Source of the DNA: Neisseriaceae bacterium
Lineage (GTDB): Bacteria; Pseudomonadota; Gammaproteobacteria; Burkholderiales; Neisseriaceae
DNA length: 8,928 nucleotides
NCBI GenBank assembly: GCA_030151665.1
Contig: JASLDB010000060.1
Location: 1 to 8,928, forward strand
Reading direction: 5' to 3'
Shown here: piece after piece, positions 1 through 6,681 of the stretch
Layout of the letters: every line of letters starts with the position of its first letter
Numbering within the stretch: position 1 is the stretch's first letter
Notes under the pieces: model-generated
Told to the model about the DNA's origin: nothing
Seen by the model: only the letters and a program-made list of their open reading frames with translations
Databases searched by the model: none
Translations under genes and position numbers: made by a program

Positions 1-15
1 GCGCTGGGCTTTTTT
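1..15 (+). terminator. Possible 3' arm of an intrinsic terminator cut by the window edge
   Basis: The window opens with GCGCTGGGC followed directly by six T residues. This is what the descending arm and U-tract of a rho-independent terminator look like, and two complete terminators later in the window have the same style. The matching GCCCAGCGC arm would lie just outside the window, so this cannot be confirmed. Alternatively these bases belong to the end of an upstream coding frame: frame 1 stays open to a TAA at 121-123. Confidence 0.25.
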
Positions 16-71
16 GTGCGGGTTAAGAATGTTCGCAAGCGTAAAAAACGTAGCAATAGAATGAGATGCGT

Positions 72-77
72 TATAAT
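72..77 (+). promoter_or_regulatory. Candidate -10 box (TATAAT) for the RNB-murJ unit
   Basis: A perfect TATAAT lies at 72-77, and a start near 84 would give a leader of about 57 nt before the ATG at 141. No convincing TTGACA-like -35 lies 16-18 bp upstream, so this is weak. If it is real, the in-frame ATG at 66 cannot be the translation start. The leader also has a small perfect hairpin, GGCAA-GAG-TTGCC, at 107-119. Confidence 0.25.
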
Positions 78-140
78 AATCAACTTTCCATCGTCGTCAT
101 GCATTGGGCAAGAGTTGCCTTAAGGTTAATTGATATCCAT

Positions 141-2027
141 ATGAATATTTTTTATGAAGAATCAGGTCAATTCAAAGTGGCCGCTATTGTGCAAAAAAAT
201 GAAGCCACTTACCAAGTGGATACACAGCACGGTAAACGGGCCAAAGTGAAAGCCAATAATGTGTTTGTGGAGTTTAGCGAAGACATGGCGGGTTTTTTGG
301 AGCGTGCCCAAGAGGAAAGTGCTCAAATTGATATTGATTTGCTGTGGGAAGTGTCTGGCGAAGAAGAAATCAGCGCCGAAGCCATTGCGGCTGAATATTT
401 TGGCAATAAACCCAGTCAGATTGCTGTGGCAGCGACACTAATCGCTTTGTACGCGGCCCCCATGTATTTCCACAAAAAAAGCAAAGGCATGTTTAAAGCT
501 GCGCCTGAAGATATTTTGCAACAAGCATTGGCAGCCATTGAACGCAAAAAACAACAAGATGAACAGATTGATGCGTGGGCAGAACAATTGCTATCAGGTA
601 TGTTGCCAACGGAAATTCAACAAGATTTGCCTAAAATTTTGCACGCACCTGATAAACAGGCTTTGACATACAAAGCCTTTAGCAAGGCTGCGGATCAGGG
701 CAAAAAGTCATTATTGGTATTGGCGCAAGACGTGGGTGGTATTGCTTCGATTCCAGATTATTTATTGCAAGGCTTTACCTTGCAAAACTTCCCCAAAGGT
801 TTAGAAGCGGCAGATATTCCTGTTGAGATGGTGGGGGCTGATTTACCCAAAGCCGATGTGGCTGCTTTTTCAATTGACGATGAGAGCACAACTGAAGTGG
901 ATGATGCCATTTCAGTGCAGCATTTAGACAATGGTGTGAAGCGAATTGGTATTCATATTGCTGCACCCAGTTTGGGTGTTACACCTGACTCTGCAATTGA
1001 AAAATTAATTTTTGAGCGCTTGAGTACGGTGTATTTTCCTGGTGACAAGGTAACCATGTTGCCAGAAAGCTGGATTCAGGCATATAGCTTAGACGAGGGT
1101 ACATATCGACCAGCGGTGAGTATGTATGTGGATGTCGATGTTGATGGCAATGTCAGTGAACCGATTAGTAAAATTGAAGCCGTGATGATTGCCAAAAATT
1201 TGCGCTTACAGCAAATTGAGCCTTTGTTCAATCACCAAGTGGGCACAAGTTTGGCAGATGGTGAAGCCGAAGCATTTGAACACCAAAAAGATTTGATTTG
1301 GTTATACGAATTTGCCATTAATGAGCAGAAAAAACGGGATCGCTTTGATGACACCAGACCCACACAATACGACTTTAGCATTGAGTTGGATGATGACAAC
1401 CAAGTGAGTATCTCAACCCGTGAACGTGGTGCTCCATTGGATACCTTGGTGTCCGAATTGATGATTTTGGCCAATAGCCGTTGGGCAAAATGGTTAGATG
1501 AAAGTGAAACCAGTGCGATTTTTCGAGTGCAACCTGCTGGCAAAGTGCGCTTTAGTACACAGTCAGAAGGGCATATTGGCATGGGCGTTTCGCATTATGC
1601 TTGGTGCACATCACCGCTTCGCCGTGCAACGGATTACATTAATCAACGCCAATTATTGAGTTTGATTGACGAAGAAAAATACCCATTGCGATTTGAAAAG
1701 AACAACAGCGATTTGTTTGCCTTGTTGCGTCAATTTGAATCGGCTTATTCAGCTTATGCGGATTTCCAACGCCAAATGGAATTGTATTGGAGTTTGGTGT
1801 ATTTGCAGCAGCAAAATATTACCGAGGTGAAAGCCTTGGTGTTGCGCGAGGAGTTGGTGCGTTTAGAAGGTTTACCAATGGTATCACGTGCTTTGGGTAT
1901 CCCAGTGTGTATGCCTAAATCTCGCGTGTGGTTAAAAGCCAGTCACATTAATCTTTTGGATCAAAGTGTGGCTTTGAATTTTGTGAAATTTATCCACAGT
2001 GATGCAGACGAAGCGTCTGCACATTAA
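141..2027 (+). CDS. RNB-domain (RNase II/R family) exoribonuclease-like protein
   Basis: A 628-aa protein of the RNase II/R superfamily, whose members degrade RNA processively 3' to 5' in the cytoplasm. The start at 141 is chosen because MNIFYEESGQFK matches the N-terminus I recall for Burkholderiales homologues; the in-frame ATG at 66 would add 25 residues unlike that family. The ribosome-binding site is poor: AAGG at 122-125 is 15 nt away. Residues 1 to about 240 are an N-terminal RNA-binding-like part. The RNB core begins with the metal motif IDDESTTEVDDA (D246, E252, D254, D255), and SPLRR (R494) matches the active-site Arg region of RNase II. The last 100 or so residues may form a degenerate S1/OB fold. 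E252 replaces an Asp that binds metal in E. coli RNase II. It is longer than a bare RNB domain but shorter than RNase R, which makes a plain rnr or rnb label unsafe. murJ follows after 26 bp. Confidence 0.88.
   Translation: MNIFYEESGQFKVAAIVQKNEATYQVDTQHGKRAKVKANNVFVEFSEDMAGFLERAQEESAQIDIDLLWEVSGEEEISAEAIAAEYFGNKPSQIAVAATLIALYAAPMYFHKKSKGMFKAAPEDILQQALAAIERKKQQDEQIDAWAEQLLSGMLPTEIQQDLPKILHAPDKQALTYKAFSKAADQGKKSLLVLAQDVGGIASIPDYLLQGFTLQNFPKGLEAADIPVEMVGADLPKADVAAFSIDDESTTEVDDAISVQHLDNGVKRIGIHIAAPSLGVTPDSAIEKLIFERLSTVYFPGDKVTMLPESWIQAYSLDEGTYRPAVSMYVDVDVDGNVSEPISKIEAVMIAKNLRLQQIEPLFNHQVGTSLADGEAEAFEHQKDLIWLYEFAINEQKKRDRFDDTRPTQYDFSIELDDDNQVSISTRERGAPLDTLVSELMILANSRWAKWLDESETSAIFRVQPAGKVRFSTQSEGHIGMGVSHYAWCTSPLRRATDYINQRQLLSLIDEEKYPLRFEKNNSDLFALLRQFESAYSAYADFQRQMELYWSLVYLQQQNITEVKALVLREELVRLEGLPMVSRALGIPVCMPKSRVWLKASHINLLDQSVALNFVKFIHSDADEASAH
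2003..2021 (+). repeat. Perfect 8-bp hairpin at the 3' end of the RNB gene
   Basis: TGCAGACG and CGTCTGCA form an 8-bp perfect stem around an AAG loop. It ends four bases before the stop codon and encodes part of the tail DADEASAH. No T-tract follows, so it is not an intrinsic terminator. It could slow ribosomes, stabilise the upstream mRNA, or be chance. Confidence 0.5.
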
Positions 2028-2053
2028 GATTCGTTGCGAAGGCGATTATTAAA

Positions 2054-3598
2054 ATGAATTTGTTACGAACCTTGGCCAAGGTCAGCAGCATGACCATGGT
2101 TTCTCGGGTGTTGGGTTTTGTCCGTGACACCATTATTGCGCGTGCTTTTGGTGCGGGCATGGCGACAGATGCTTTTTTTGTGGCTTTTAAATTGCCCAAT
2201 TTGTTGCGTCGCATTTTTGCTGAAGGGGCATTTTCGCAAGCATTTGTGCCGATTTTAGCAGAGTACAAAGAAACCCGATCACAAGAAGCCACTGCTGCTT
2301 TTATTCAATATGTGGCAGGGATGTTGACGTTTGTTTTGCTGATTGTAACGGCGATTGGTATGTTGGCTGCGCCGGTGATTTTGTATATTACGGCCCCAGG
2401 TTTTGCCAGTGATGCTGCTAAATTTGATTTATCCGTGCAAATGCTGCGCATTACTTTTCCGTATATTTTGCTGATTTCATTGTCATCATTGGTGGGTAGT
2501 ATTTTGAATACTTACCACCAATTCACCATTCCCGCTTTTACCCCCACTTTTTTGAACATTTCGTTTATTGTGTTCTCGTTGTTTTTGGCACCTTATTTTA
2601 ACCCACCTGTTTTGGCTTTGGCTTGGGCGGTATTTTTTGGTGGAATTTTGCAATTGTGTTTCCAATTGCCCTATTTGTTTAAATTGGGGTTTTTAAAGCG
2701 ACCTAAAATTAACTTTAAAGATGTGGCGGTGAATCGGGTTTTAAAGCAAATGGCACCAGCGATTTTAGGGGTTTCTGTTGCACAGATTTCCTTGGTGATT
2801 AACACTATTTTTGCTTCTTTTTTGGTGTCTGGTAGTGTGTCGTGGATGTATTACGCTGACCGTTTAATGGAATTGCCAACTGGTGTTTTGGGGGTGGCAT
2901 TGGGCACGATTTTGTTACCAACCTTATCCAAACACGCATCCAGTAAAAATACCGAACAGTTCTCCGCCTTATTGGATTGGGGGATGCGATTGTGTATGTT
3001 ACTGGCGCTACCAGCTGCAGTGGGCTTAGCAGTTTTGTCATACCCATTGGTGGCAACGCTCTTTATGTACAACAAATTTTCACACCATGATGCACTGATG
3101 ACACAGTATGCTTTAGTGGCCTATGCTTTTGGTTTGGTGGGTTTGATTTTGGTGAAAGTATTGGCACCCGGTTTTTATGCCAGACAAAACATTAAAACAC
3201 CAGTGAAAGTGGCGATTTTTACTTTAATCATGACACAGGTGATGAACCTGTTATTTGTGTGGAAACTACAGCATGTGGGTTTGGCATTGGCAATTGGTTT
3301 GGGCGCGTGTTTGAATGCCTTTATTTTGTATGTGCTATTGCGTAAACATGGTATTTACCAACCATCAAAAGGGTGGACTGCCTTTTTGATTAAATTGATG
3401 ATTGCCATTTCAATCATGGGTGCAGGTTTGTGGTATTTGCAAATGCAAACCTTCTACCCATTGAATTGGCACGTGCATGGTAGCCAACGGGTGATGCAAT
3501 TAATGTGCTTGGTGGTGGTTGGTTGTGTTTTGTATTTTGCCAGTTTATTTTTGCTTGGATTTAGGGCAAAACATTTTAAACGCTCTGAAGCCAATTAA
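2054..3598 (+). CDS. murJ: Lipid II flippase MurJ (MviN)
   Basis: A 514-aa polytopic inner-membrane protein of the MOP superfamily. MurJ moves the undecaprenyl-linked peptidoglycan precursor lipid II from the cytoplasmic to the periplasmic face. Length and hydrophobic pattern fit the usual 14 transmembrane segments. Functionally important residues of E. coli MurJ fall at identical numbers: R18, R24, D39, R52 and R270. R18 and R24 lie in SRVLGFVRD, D39 in ATDAFFVAF, R52 in PNLLRRIFAEGAFSQ, and R270 in YYADRLMELPTGVLG. The start has a modest Shine-Dalgarno, AAGG at 2039-2042, 11 nt from the ATG. The gene lies 26 bp after the RNB gene with no terminator between them, so it is probably co-transcribed, and a strong terminator follows. 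It carries no visible defects. Confidence 0.97.
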   Translation: MNLLRTLAKVSSMTMVSRVLGFVRDTIIARAFGAGMATDAFFVAFKLPNLLRRIFAEGAFSQAFVPILAEYKETRSQEATAAFIQYVAGMLTFVLLIVTAIGMLAAPVILYITAPGFASDAAKFDLSVQMLRITFPYILLISLSSLVGSILNTYHQFTIPAFTPTFLNISFIVFSLFLAPYFNPPVLALAWAVFFGGILQLCFQLPYLFKLGFLKRPKINFKDVAVNRVLKQMAPAILGVSVAQISLVINTIFASFLVSGSVSWMYYADRLMELPTGVLGVALGTILLPTLSKHASSKNTEQFSALLDWGMRLCMLLALPAAVGLAVLSYPLVATLFMYNKFSHHDALMTQYALVAYAFGLVGLILVKVLAPGFYARQNIKTPVKVAIFTLIMTQVMNLLFVWKLQHVGLALAIGLGACLNAFILYVLLRKHGIYQPSKGWTAFLIKLMIAISIMGAGLWYLQMQTFYPLNWHVHGSQRVMQLMCLVVVGCVLYFASLFLLGFRAKHFKRSEAN

Positions 3599-3613
3599 AA
3601 CAGAATGGATACC

Positions 3614-3640
3614 AAACGCTGCCAAAGGGCAGCGTTTTTT
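3614..3640 (+). terminator. Intrinsic terminator after murJ
   Basis: AAACGCTGCC (3614-3623) pairs perfectly with GGCAGCGTTT (3628-3637) around an AAAG loop, and the T run continues to 3640. It lies 15 bp after the murJ stop. It also sits just beyond the stop of the convergent minus-strand gene (3639-3641), where the U-tract is short, so it may work weakly in that direction too. Confidence 0.92.
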
Positions 3641-4649
3641 ATATGGGCGCTTGAATCAGGTTTTGGTAATAGAGCCAATGTTTTGGTGTGGTCAGAAGAT
3701 ACGCCAATTGTTGTTTACTTAGTAAGGACAGATAACGCCTAGGGTCTTTTCTCATGAGTATAGACGATAAGAGCGTAAATAAAGTTTTGGGCTGTTGGTA
3801 TTCTTCCATTTTGGCCAAGGTTTCTTGCAAATCCTGTTGATTAAACAATTGGCACAAATCTTCAGTATTGTGAATTTCAAAATGTCTTAATTGGGTGCAA
3901 AACCAAATGGGATCAATACTGGATAATTGCTGCGCTTCTATTGCCAAGCCCATGTTTTGCAATTGTTGGTGAAACGCATGAATAAGAGAAGTTTGTTTGG
4001 CTATCTTGAGCGTTTTGGGTGGCAAGCTGGGGTGTAAGGCTTGGTAGTAGCGATCGACTTCATCGGTTAGGCGATTGAATTCTAAATCTGCCGACTCCAG
4101 AACACCAGCCAATAAACCAAAGCGGCGCTTTAAATGGTCTGGTAAGCCTGGATTGCACTTGTAGTTGCCTTTGTGTTCAATCTCTGCCCAAGTGTGTGCC
4201 AGGGCTGTGCGAATTTGGATTTCAAAGTGCATATTGGCAAAGCGTTGATTCTCAGGCAAAGACACCCGTTGTTCATCCAAAGTGCACAAAAAATGCACAG
4301 ACCGATAACCCACTTGATTGGTGCCCAATGCGTTACCTTTGTTACTTGAGCGACTTTCATCGATAGCGAAGTTGGCACGAATCACATTTTCAATGGCCAA
4401 TAAATCTTTTTCAACCAAGGCGACGACACGTAGGCCAATTAAATCAGTGACTTCATGAATGGATTGGTATTGTTTGTTTTGGCATTTTTGTAAGGTACTG
4501 CTCAAACTTTTAATGCGCATGGGAATGTCGACATAACAAATGCCATGACTATCCAAAACTGCACGCAAGATATGGGCTACCAAATGAGCCAACTCTTCAT
4601 GGTTTTGAACATTTTCTTGGTAATACATGGCGATATCATGGCTTGGCAT
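3639..4649 (-). CDS. Stand-alone RelA/SpoT-domain protein (putative (p)ppGpp synthetase or ToxSAS-like)
   Basis: A 336-aa protein with a RelA/SpoT synthetase domain at about residues 35-165. This fold transfers pyrophosphate from ATP to a nucleotide 3'-OH, or to tRNA in some toxic relatives. Expected motifs are present: RIKSLSSTLQK (R45, K47), DLIGLRV (D69), GYRSVH (Y115, H119), and EIQIRT then WAEIEHK (E143, R147, W154, H159). There is no HD hydrolase, TGS or ACT domain, so it is not RelA or SpoT itself. Residues from about 175 to 336 are helical-looking with no domain I recognise. I prefer the ATG at 4649: GGGA lies 7 nt upstream and a promoter fits just before it. A TTG at 4709 would add 20 residues but lacks a ribosome site and overlaps the -35 box. 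It is convergent with murJ and divergent from the acidic gene at 4849. Whether it makes (p)ppGpp, (p)ppApp or modifies tRNA cannot be read from sequence. Confidence 0.85.
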   Translation of the reverse strand: MPSHDIAMYYQENVQNHEELAHLVAHILRAVLDSHGICYVDIPMRIKSLSSTLQKCQNKQYQSIHEVTDLIGLRVVALVEKDLLAIENVIRANFAIDESRSSNKGNALGTNQVGYRSVHFLCTLDEQRVSLPENQRFANMHFEIQIRTALAHTWAEIEHKGNYKCNPGLPDHLKRRFGLLAGVLESADLEFNRLTDEVDRYYQALHPSLPPKTLKIAKQTSLIHAFHQQLQNMGLAIEAQQLSSIDPIWFCTQLRHFEIHNTEDLCQLFNQQDLQETLAKMEEYQQPKTLFTLLSSILMRKDPRRYLSLLSKQQLAYLLTTPKHWLYYQNLIQAPI

Positions 4650-4679
4650 TCGAGCATCCCATTGGAATAATAACTCTTT

Positions 4680-4709
4680 ATGATATTTAAATATATTGTA
4701 GGTTGGCAA
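4680..4709 (-). promoter_or_regulatory. Sigma-70-like promoter of the RelA/SpoT-domain gene
   Basis: Read on the minus strand, TTGCCA (4704-4709, 5/6 to TTGACA) and TATCAT (4680-4685, 5/6 to TATAAT) are separated by 18 bp. Transcription would start near 4673, leaving about 24 nt before the preferred ATG. A perfect 12-bp palindrome, ATATTTAAATAT (4683-4694), overlaps the -10 box and spacer and could be an operator, or simply AT-rich sequence. Confidence 0.5.
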
Positions 4710-4781
4710 GTATCACATCTAAATAATTAAAAATATGTTGGTAAATGGGTGCAATCATGATTTTAAAGTCAAGAAAATGGC

Positions 4782-4810
4782 TTGCTCGGGTAAAGCGGCT
4801 CGGGTATGCT
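4782..4810 (+). promoter_or_regulatory. Candidate promoter with a 9-bp direct repeat, upstream of the acidic gene
   Basis: TTGCTC (4782-4787) and TATGCT (4805-4810) are 17 bp apart, a weak sigma-70-like match. GCTCGGGTA occurs twice, at 4784-4792 and 4798-4806, 14 bp apart, one copy overlapping each promoter element. The start would be about 33 nt upstream of the ATG at 4849. The repeat is certain; the promoter and any operator role are inference. Confidence 0.35.
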
Positions 4811-4848
4811 AAGGTCAACCACTCACCATGATTACAAGGGGATAGCGC

Positions 4849-5298
4849 ATGAAACTGGATGATGCATCTTGGCATTATGATGCCGATTACCCAATGGATT
4901 TACCAACGGTACATGCCATGACACACATGGGCTTGTTTTTAGCATGGTGCATACAGCGTCAGTTAATTAACGATGATTTGCTAACCCATTCTGCAAAAGA
5001 AGTAGCATTGATTCGGCAACGCAAAATGACAGGTAGTCAGTTTATTATGGACGTTTGTGATGAAAAATTGGAGTTAGAGGATTTAAACGACTTAGGACAA
5101 GCATTTGCATTGGCATATTATGATAACGATACTGAATTTGCGCAGCAACACGGTGGTTTTTTTGCGGATTATTATGATGCAATGGATTGTGATGCGTTGG
5201 AAAGCCTCTATCATGTAGAAGATAACTGGGACAGCTACGCAATATTAGAACCTTTATTGGATGCTAAACTGGCTTTGTTTAAACGTGGATTCAATTAA
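4849..5298 (+). CDS. Uncharacterised small acidic protein (DUF7832-like)
   Basis: A 149-aa soluble protein with no signal peptide or membrane segment. It has a very good Shine-Dalgarno, AAGGGGA at 4836-4842, 6 nt before the ATG. It is strongly acidic, with about 28 Asp/Glu against about 10 Lys/Arg. Notable stretches are DDASWHY near the N-terminus, THMGLFLAW at about 25-33, a DLNDLGQAFA segment mid-protein, and YHVEDNWDSY near the end. This pattern resembles a family of roughly 150-aa proteins that I recall as DUF7832, with less certainty about the number than about the resemblance. No function is known to me. The acidity and size would suit an inhibitor or immunity-type protein, but this is only inference. 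It is divergent from the RelA/SpoT-domain gene and closed by its own terminator, so it appears to be a single-gene unit. Confidence 0.8.
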   Translation: MKLDDASWHYDADYPMDLPTVHAMTHMGLFLAWCIQRQLINDDLLTHSAKEVALIRQRKMTGSQFIMDVCDEKLELEDLNDLGQAFALAYYDNDTEFAQQHGGFFADYYDAMDCDALESLYHVEDNWDSYAILEPLLDAKLALFKRGFN

Positions 5299-5317
5299 CG
5301 GTGGTGTGTGCAACATT

Positions 5318-5359
5318 AAAAAAAGCTGCGAGGATGATTCTCGCAGCTTTTTTGTTTTT
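5318..5359. terminator. Bidirectional intrinsic terminator between the acidic gene and aroG
   Basis: GCTGCGAG (5325-5332) pairs perfectly with CTCGCAGC (5340-5347) around a 7-nt loop. Seven A residues precede it and six T, G, five T follow, so the stem extends with A-T pairs and each strand has a U-tract. It sits 19 bp after the plus-strand stop and 17 bp beyond the aroG stop, serving both convergent genes. Confidence 0.95.
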
Positions 5360-5376
5360 GTATTTGGTGCTATGGT

Positions 5377-6447
5377 TTATTGAGCTTGGCGTTTGGCGGT
5401 TACCGCTTGCGCTAATTGTGCCAAGATGGTTTCAGTGGCGTCCCAACCAATACATGCATCGGTAATGCTTTGACCATAGGTTAATGTTTCGCCGACTTTT
5501 TGGTCTTGGCGACCTTCAACCAAATGACTTTCAATCATCACACCCATAATATTTTGTTCACCTGATGCCATTTGAGCGCAAACATCATCGGCAACTTCCA
5601 TTTGGCGGCGATAGTCTTTTGAACTATTGGCATGGCTAAAATCGACCATCAGTTTGGGGGTGACATTGGCTTTGGTCAATTGTTCTACCGATGCTTGCAC
5701 GTGTTCTGAACTGTAATTGGGTGTTTTGCCACCACGCAAAATCACATGGCAATCTGGGTTGCCGGCTGTGTGCACAATGGCCGAATGACCACTTTTGGTC
5801 ACAGATAAAAAATGGTGTGAATGGCTGGCAGCACCAATGGCGTCGATGGCAATTTTTAAGTTGCCATCTGTGCCATTTTTAAAGCCAACTGGGCATGATA
5901 AGCCTGAGGCCAATTCACGGTGTACTTGGCTTTCTGTGGTACGAGCACCAATCGCCCCCCAACTGATTAAATCTGCATAGTATTGTGGCGTAATCATGTC
6001 CAAAAATTCTGTGGCAGCGGGCATGCCCATGGTGTTTAATTCCAATAATAAACCACGTGCTTGGCGTAAGCCTGCGTTGATATCAAATGTGCCATTTAAG
6101 TGTGGATCGTTAATCAAACCTTTCCAGCCAATGGTGGTGCGTGGTTTTTCAAAATAAACACGCATCACAATTAACAATTGGTCTTGGTATTTTTTACGCA
6201 AAGGCATAAGACGTTTGGCATATTCAAGTGCCGCTTTGGTATCGTGAATTGAGCAAGGGCCAATAACCACCAATAAACGGTCATCTTGACCATGTACCAA
6301 ACGTGAAATGTCTTCACGGGTAAGGTGAATCATGTCTGCAGCTTCTTTACTTAGCGGCAATTCATACAAGTGGGCCAGTGGAGGTAATAACTCTTTGACT
6401 TCTTTAATCTTGACGTCATCGGTATTTTTGATTTCATCTAATGTCAT
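5377..6447 (-). CDS. aroG: 3-deoxy-7-phosphoheptulonate synthase, class I (AroG-type)
   Basis: A 356-aa cytoplasmic DAHP synthase. It condenses phosphoenolpyruvate with erythrose 4-phosphate, the first step of the shikimate pathway to Phe, Tyr and Trp. It follows E. coli AroG (350 aa) closely with a 4-residue offset. The metal ligands are C65 (GPCSIHD), H272 (DFSHAN), E306 (MIESHL) and D330 (ITDACIGW). The substrate-binding stretches EKPRTTIGWKGLINDP and GARTTESQVHRELASG are intact. S184 and S215 match AroG S180 and S211, which belong to the phenylalanine site; tyrosine-sensitive enzymes usually have Gly at the second position. I therefore infer feedback inhibition by Phe. The start at 6447 has AGGGA (6455-6459) 7 nt upstream. 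It is monocistronic, between a shared terminator and the long region divergent from murU. No attenuator peptide is visible. Confidence 0.97.
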   Translation of the reverse strand: MTLDEIKNTDDVKIKEVKELLPPLAHLYELPLSKEAADMIHLTREDISRLVHGQDDRLLVVIGPCSIHDTKAALEYAKRLMPLRKKYQDQLLIVMRVYFEKPRTTIGWKGLINDPHLNGTFDINAGLRQARGLLLELNTMGMPAATEFLDMITPQYYADLISWGAIGARTTESQVHRELASGLSCPVGFKNGTDGNLKIAIDAIGAASHSHHFLSVTKSGHSAIVHTAGNPDCHVILRGGKTPNYSSEHVQASVEQLTKANVTPKLMVDFSHANSSKDYRRQMEVADDVCAQMASGEQNIMGVMIESHLVEGRQDQKVGETLTYGQSITDACIGWDATETILAQLAQAVTAKRQAQ

Positions 6448-6467
6448 AACTGTGTCCCTAAGTTCTT

Positions 6468-6473
6468 ATTATG
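6468..6473 (-). promoter_or_regulatory. Candidate -10 box for aroG
   Basis: On the minus strand CATAAT (5/6 to TATAAT) lies 20 bp upstream of the aroG ATG, giving a leader of about 15 nt that still contains the AGGGA ribosome site. The sequence 17 bp further upstream is not a convincing -35, so an activator or another promoter in this region may be used. Confidence 0.3.
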
Positions 6474-6496
6474 CGTAAAAATATCAGCCTAACGGT

Positions 6497-6510
6497 TTTT
6501 CAATTGAAAA
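6497..6510. repeat. 14-bp perfect palindrome upstream of aroG
   Basis: TTTTCAATTGAAAA is a perfect palindrome. It lies about 24 bp upstream of the candidate aroG -10 box, overlapping where a -35 box would sit, so it could be an operator. It does not match the TyrR-box pattern TGTAAA-N6-TTTACA. Confidence 0.4.
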
Positions 6511-6534
6511 GCAAGCGATAGAAAATAGCATTTA

Positions 6535-6547
6535 GCAATATTATTGC
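6535..6547. repeat. 13-bp AT-rich inverted repeat
   Basis: GCAATA-T-TATTGC is a perfect 6-bp inverted repeat with a one-base centre. It has the size of a dimeric repressor site and lies 88-100 bp upstream of the aroG start. The AT-rich surroundings make chance quite possible. Confidence 0.3.
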
Positions 6548-6681
6548 GTCTAATATTGTTATAAAGTTTATTAAAAGGCATTTAATTCTAAATTAATTAA
6601 AAATATAAAAACTTTATTCAAAGAAATAGCAAAACTAAAAACCTTGATTGCTTTGCTGCGCTACAACAAATATGCCACAGC

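Noticed and set aside
1..123. C-terminal end of an upstream protein in frame 1 (stop at 121-123)
   Set aside because: The frame gives a hydrophobic-then-basic start but then unconvincing sequence. A terminator arm and promoter explain the stretch at least as well, and there is too little to call.
66..140. Upstream ATG at 66 as the start of the RNB gene
   Set aside because: It adds 25 residues unlike the family, has no ribosome-binding site and precedes a TATAAT box. The ATG at 141 gives the expected N-terminus.
2004..2020. Neisseria-type DNA uptake sequence around CGTCTGC
   Set aside because: It does not match GCCGTCTGAA or the variants I know, and no similar word recurs in the window.
3519..3722. 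Small 67-aa frame spanning the murJ end
   Set aside because: It overlaps murJ, the terminator and the convergent gene, has no ribosome-binding site and no recognisable sequence; it is a frame shadow.
4650..4709. TTG at 4709 as start of the RelA/SpoT-domain gene
   Set aside because: No Shine-Dalgarno, and it overlaps the likely -35 box. The ATG at 4649 has GGGA at good spacing and a promoter just upstream.
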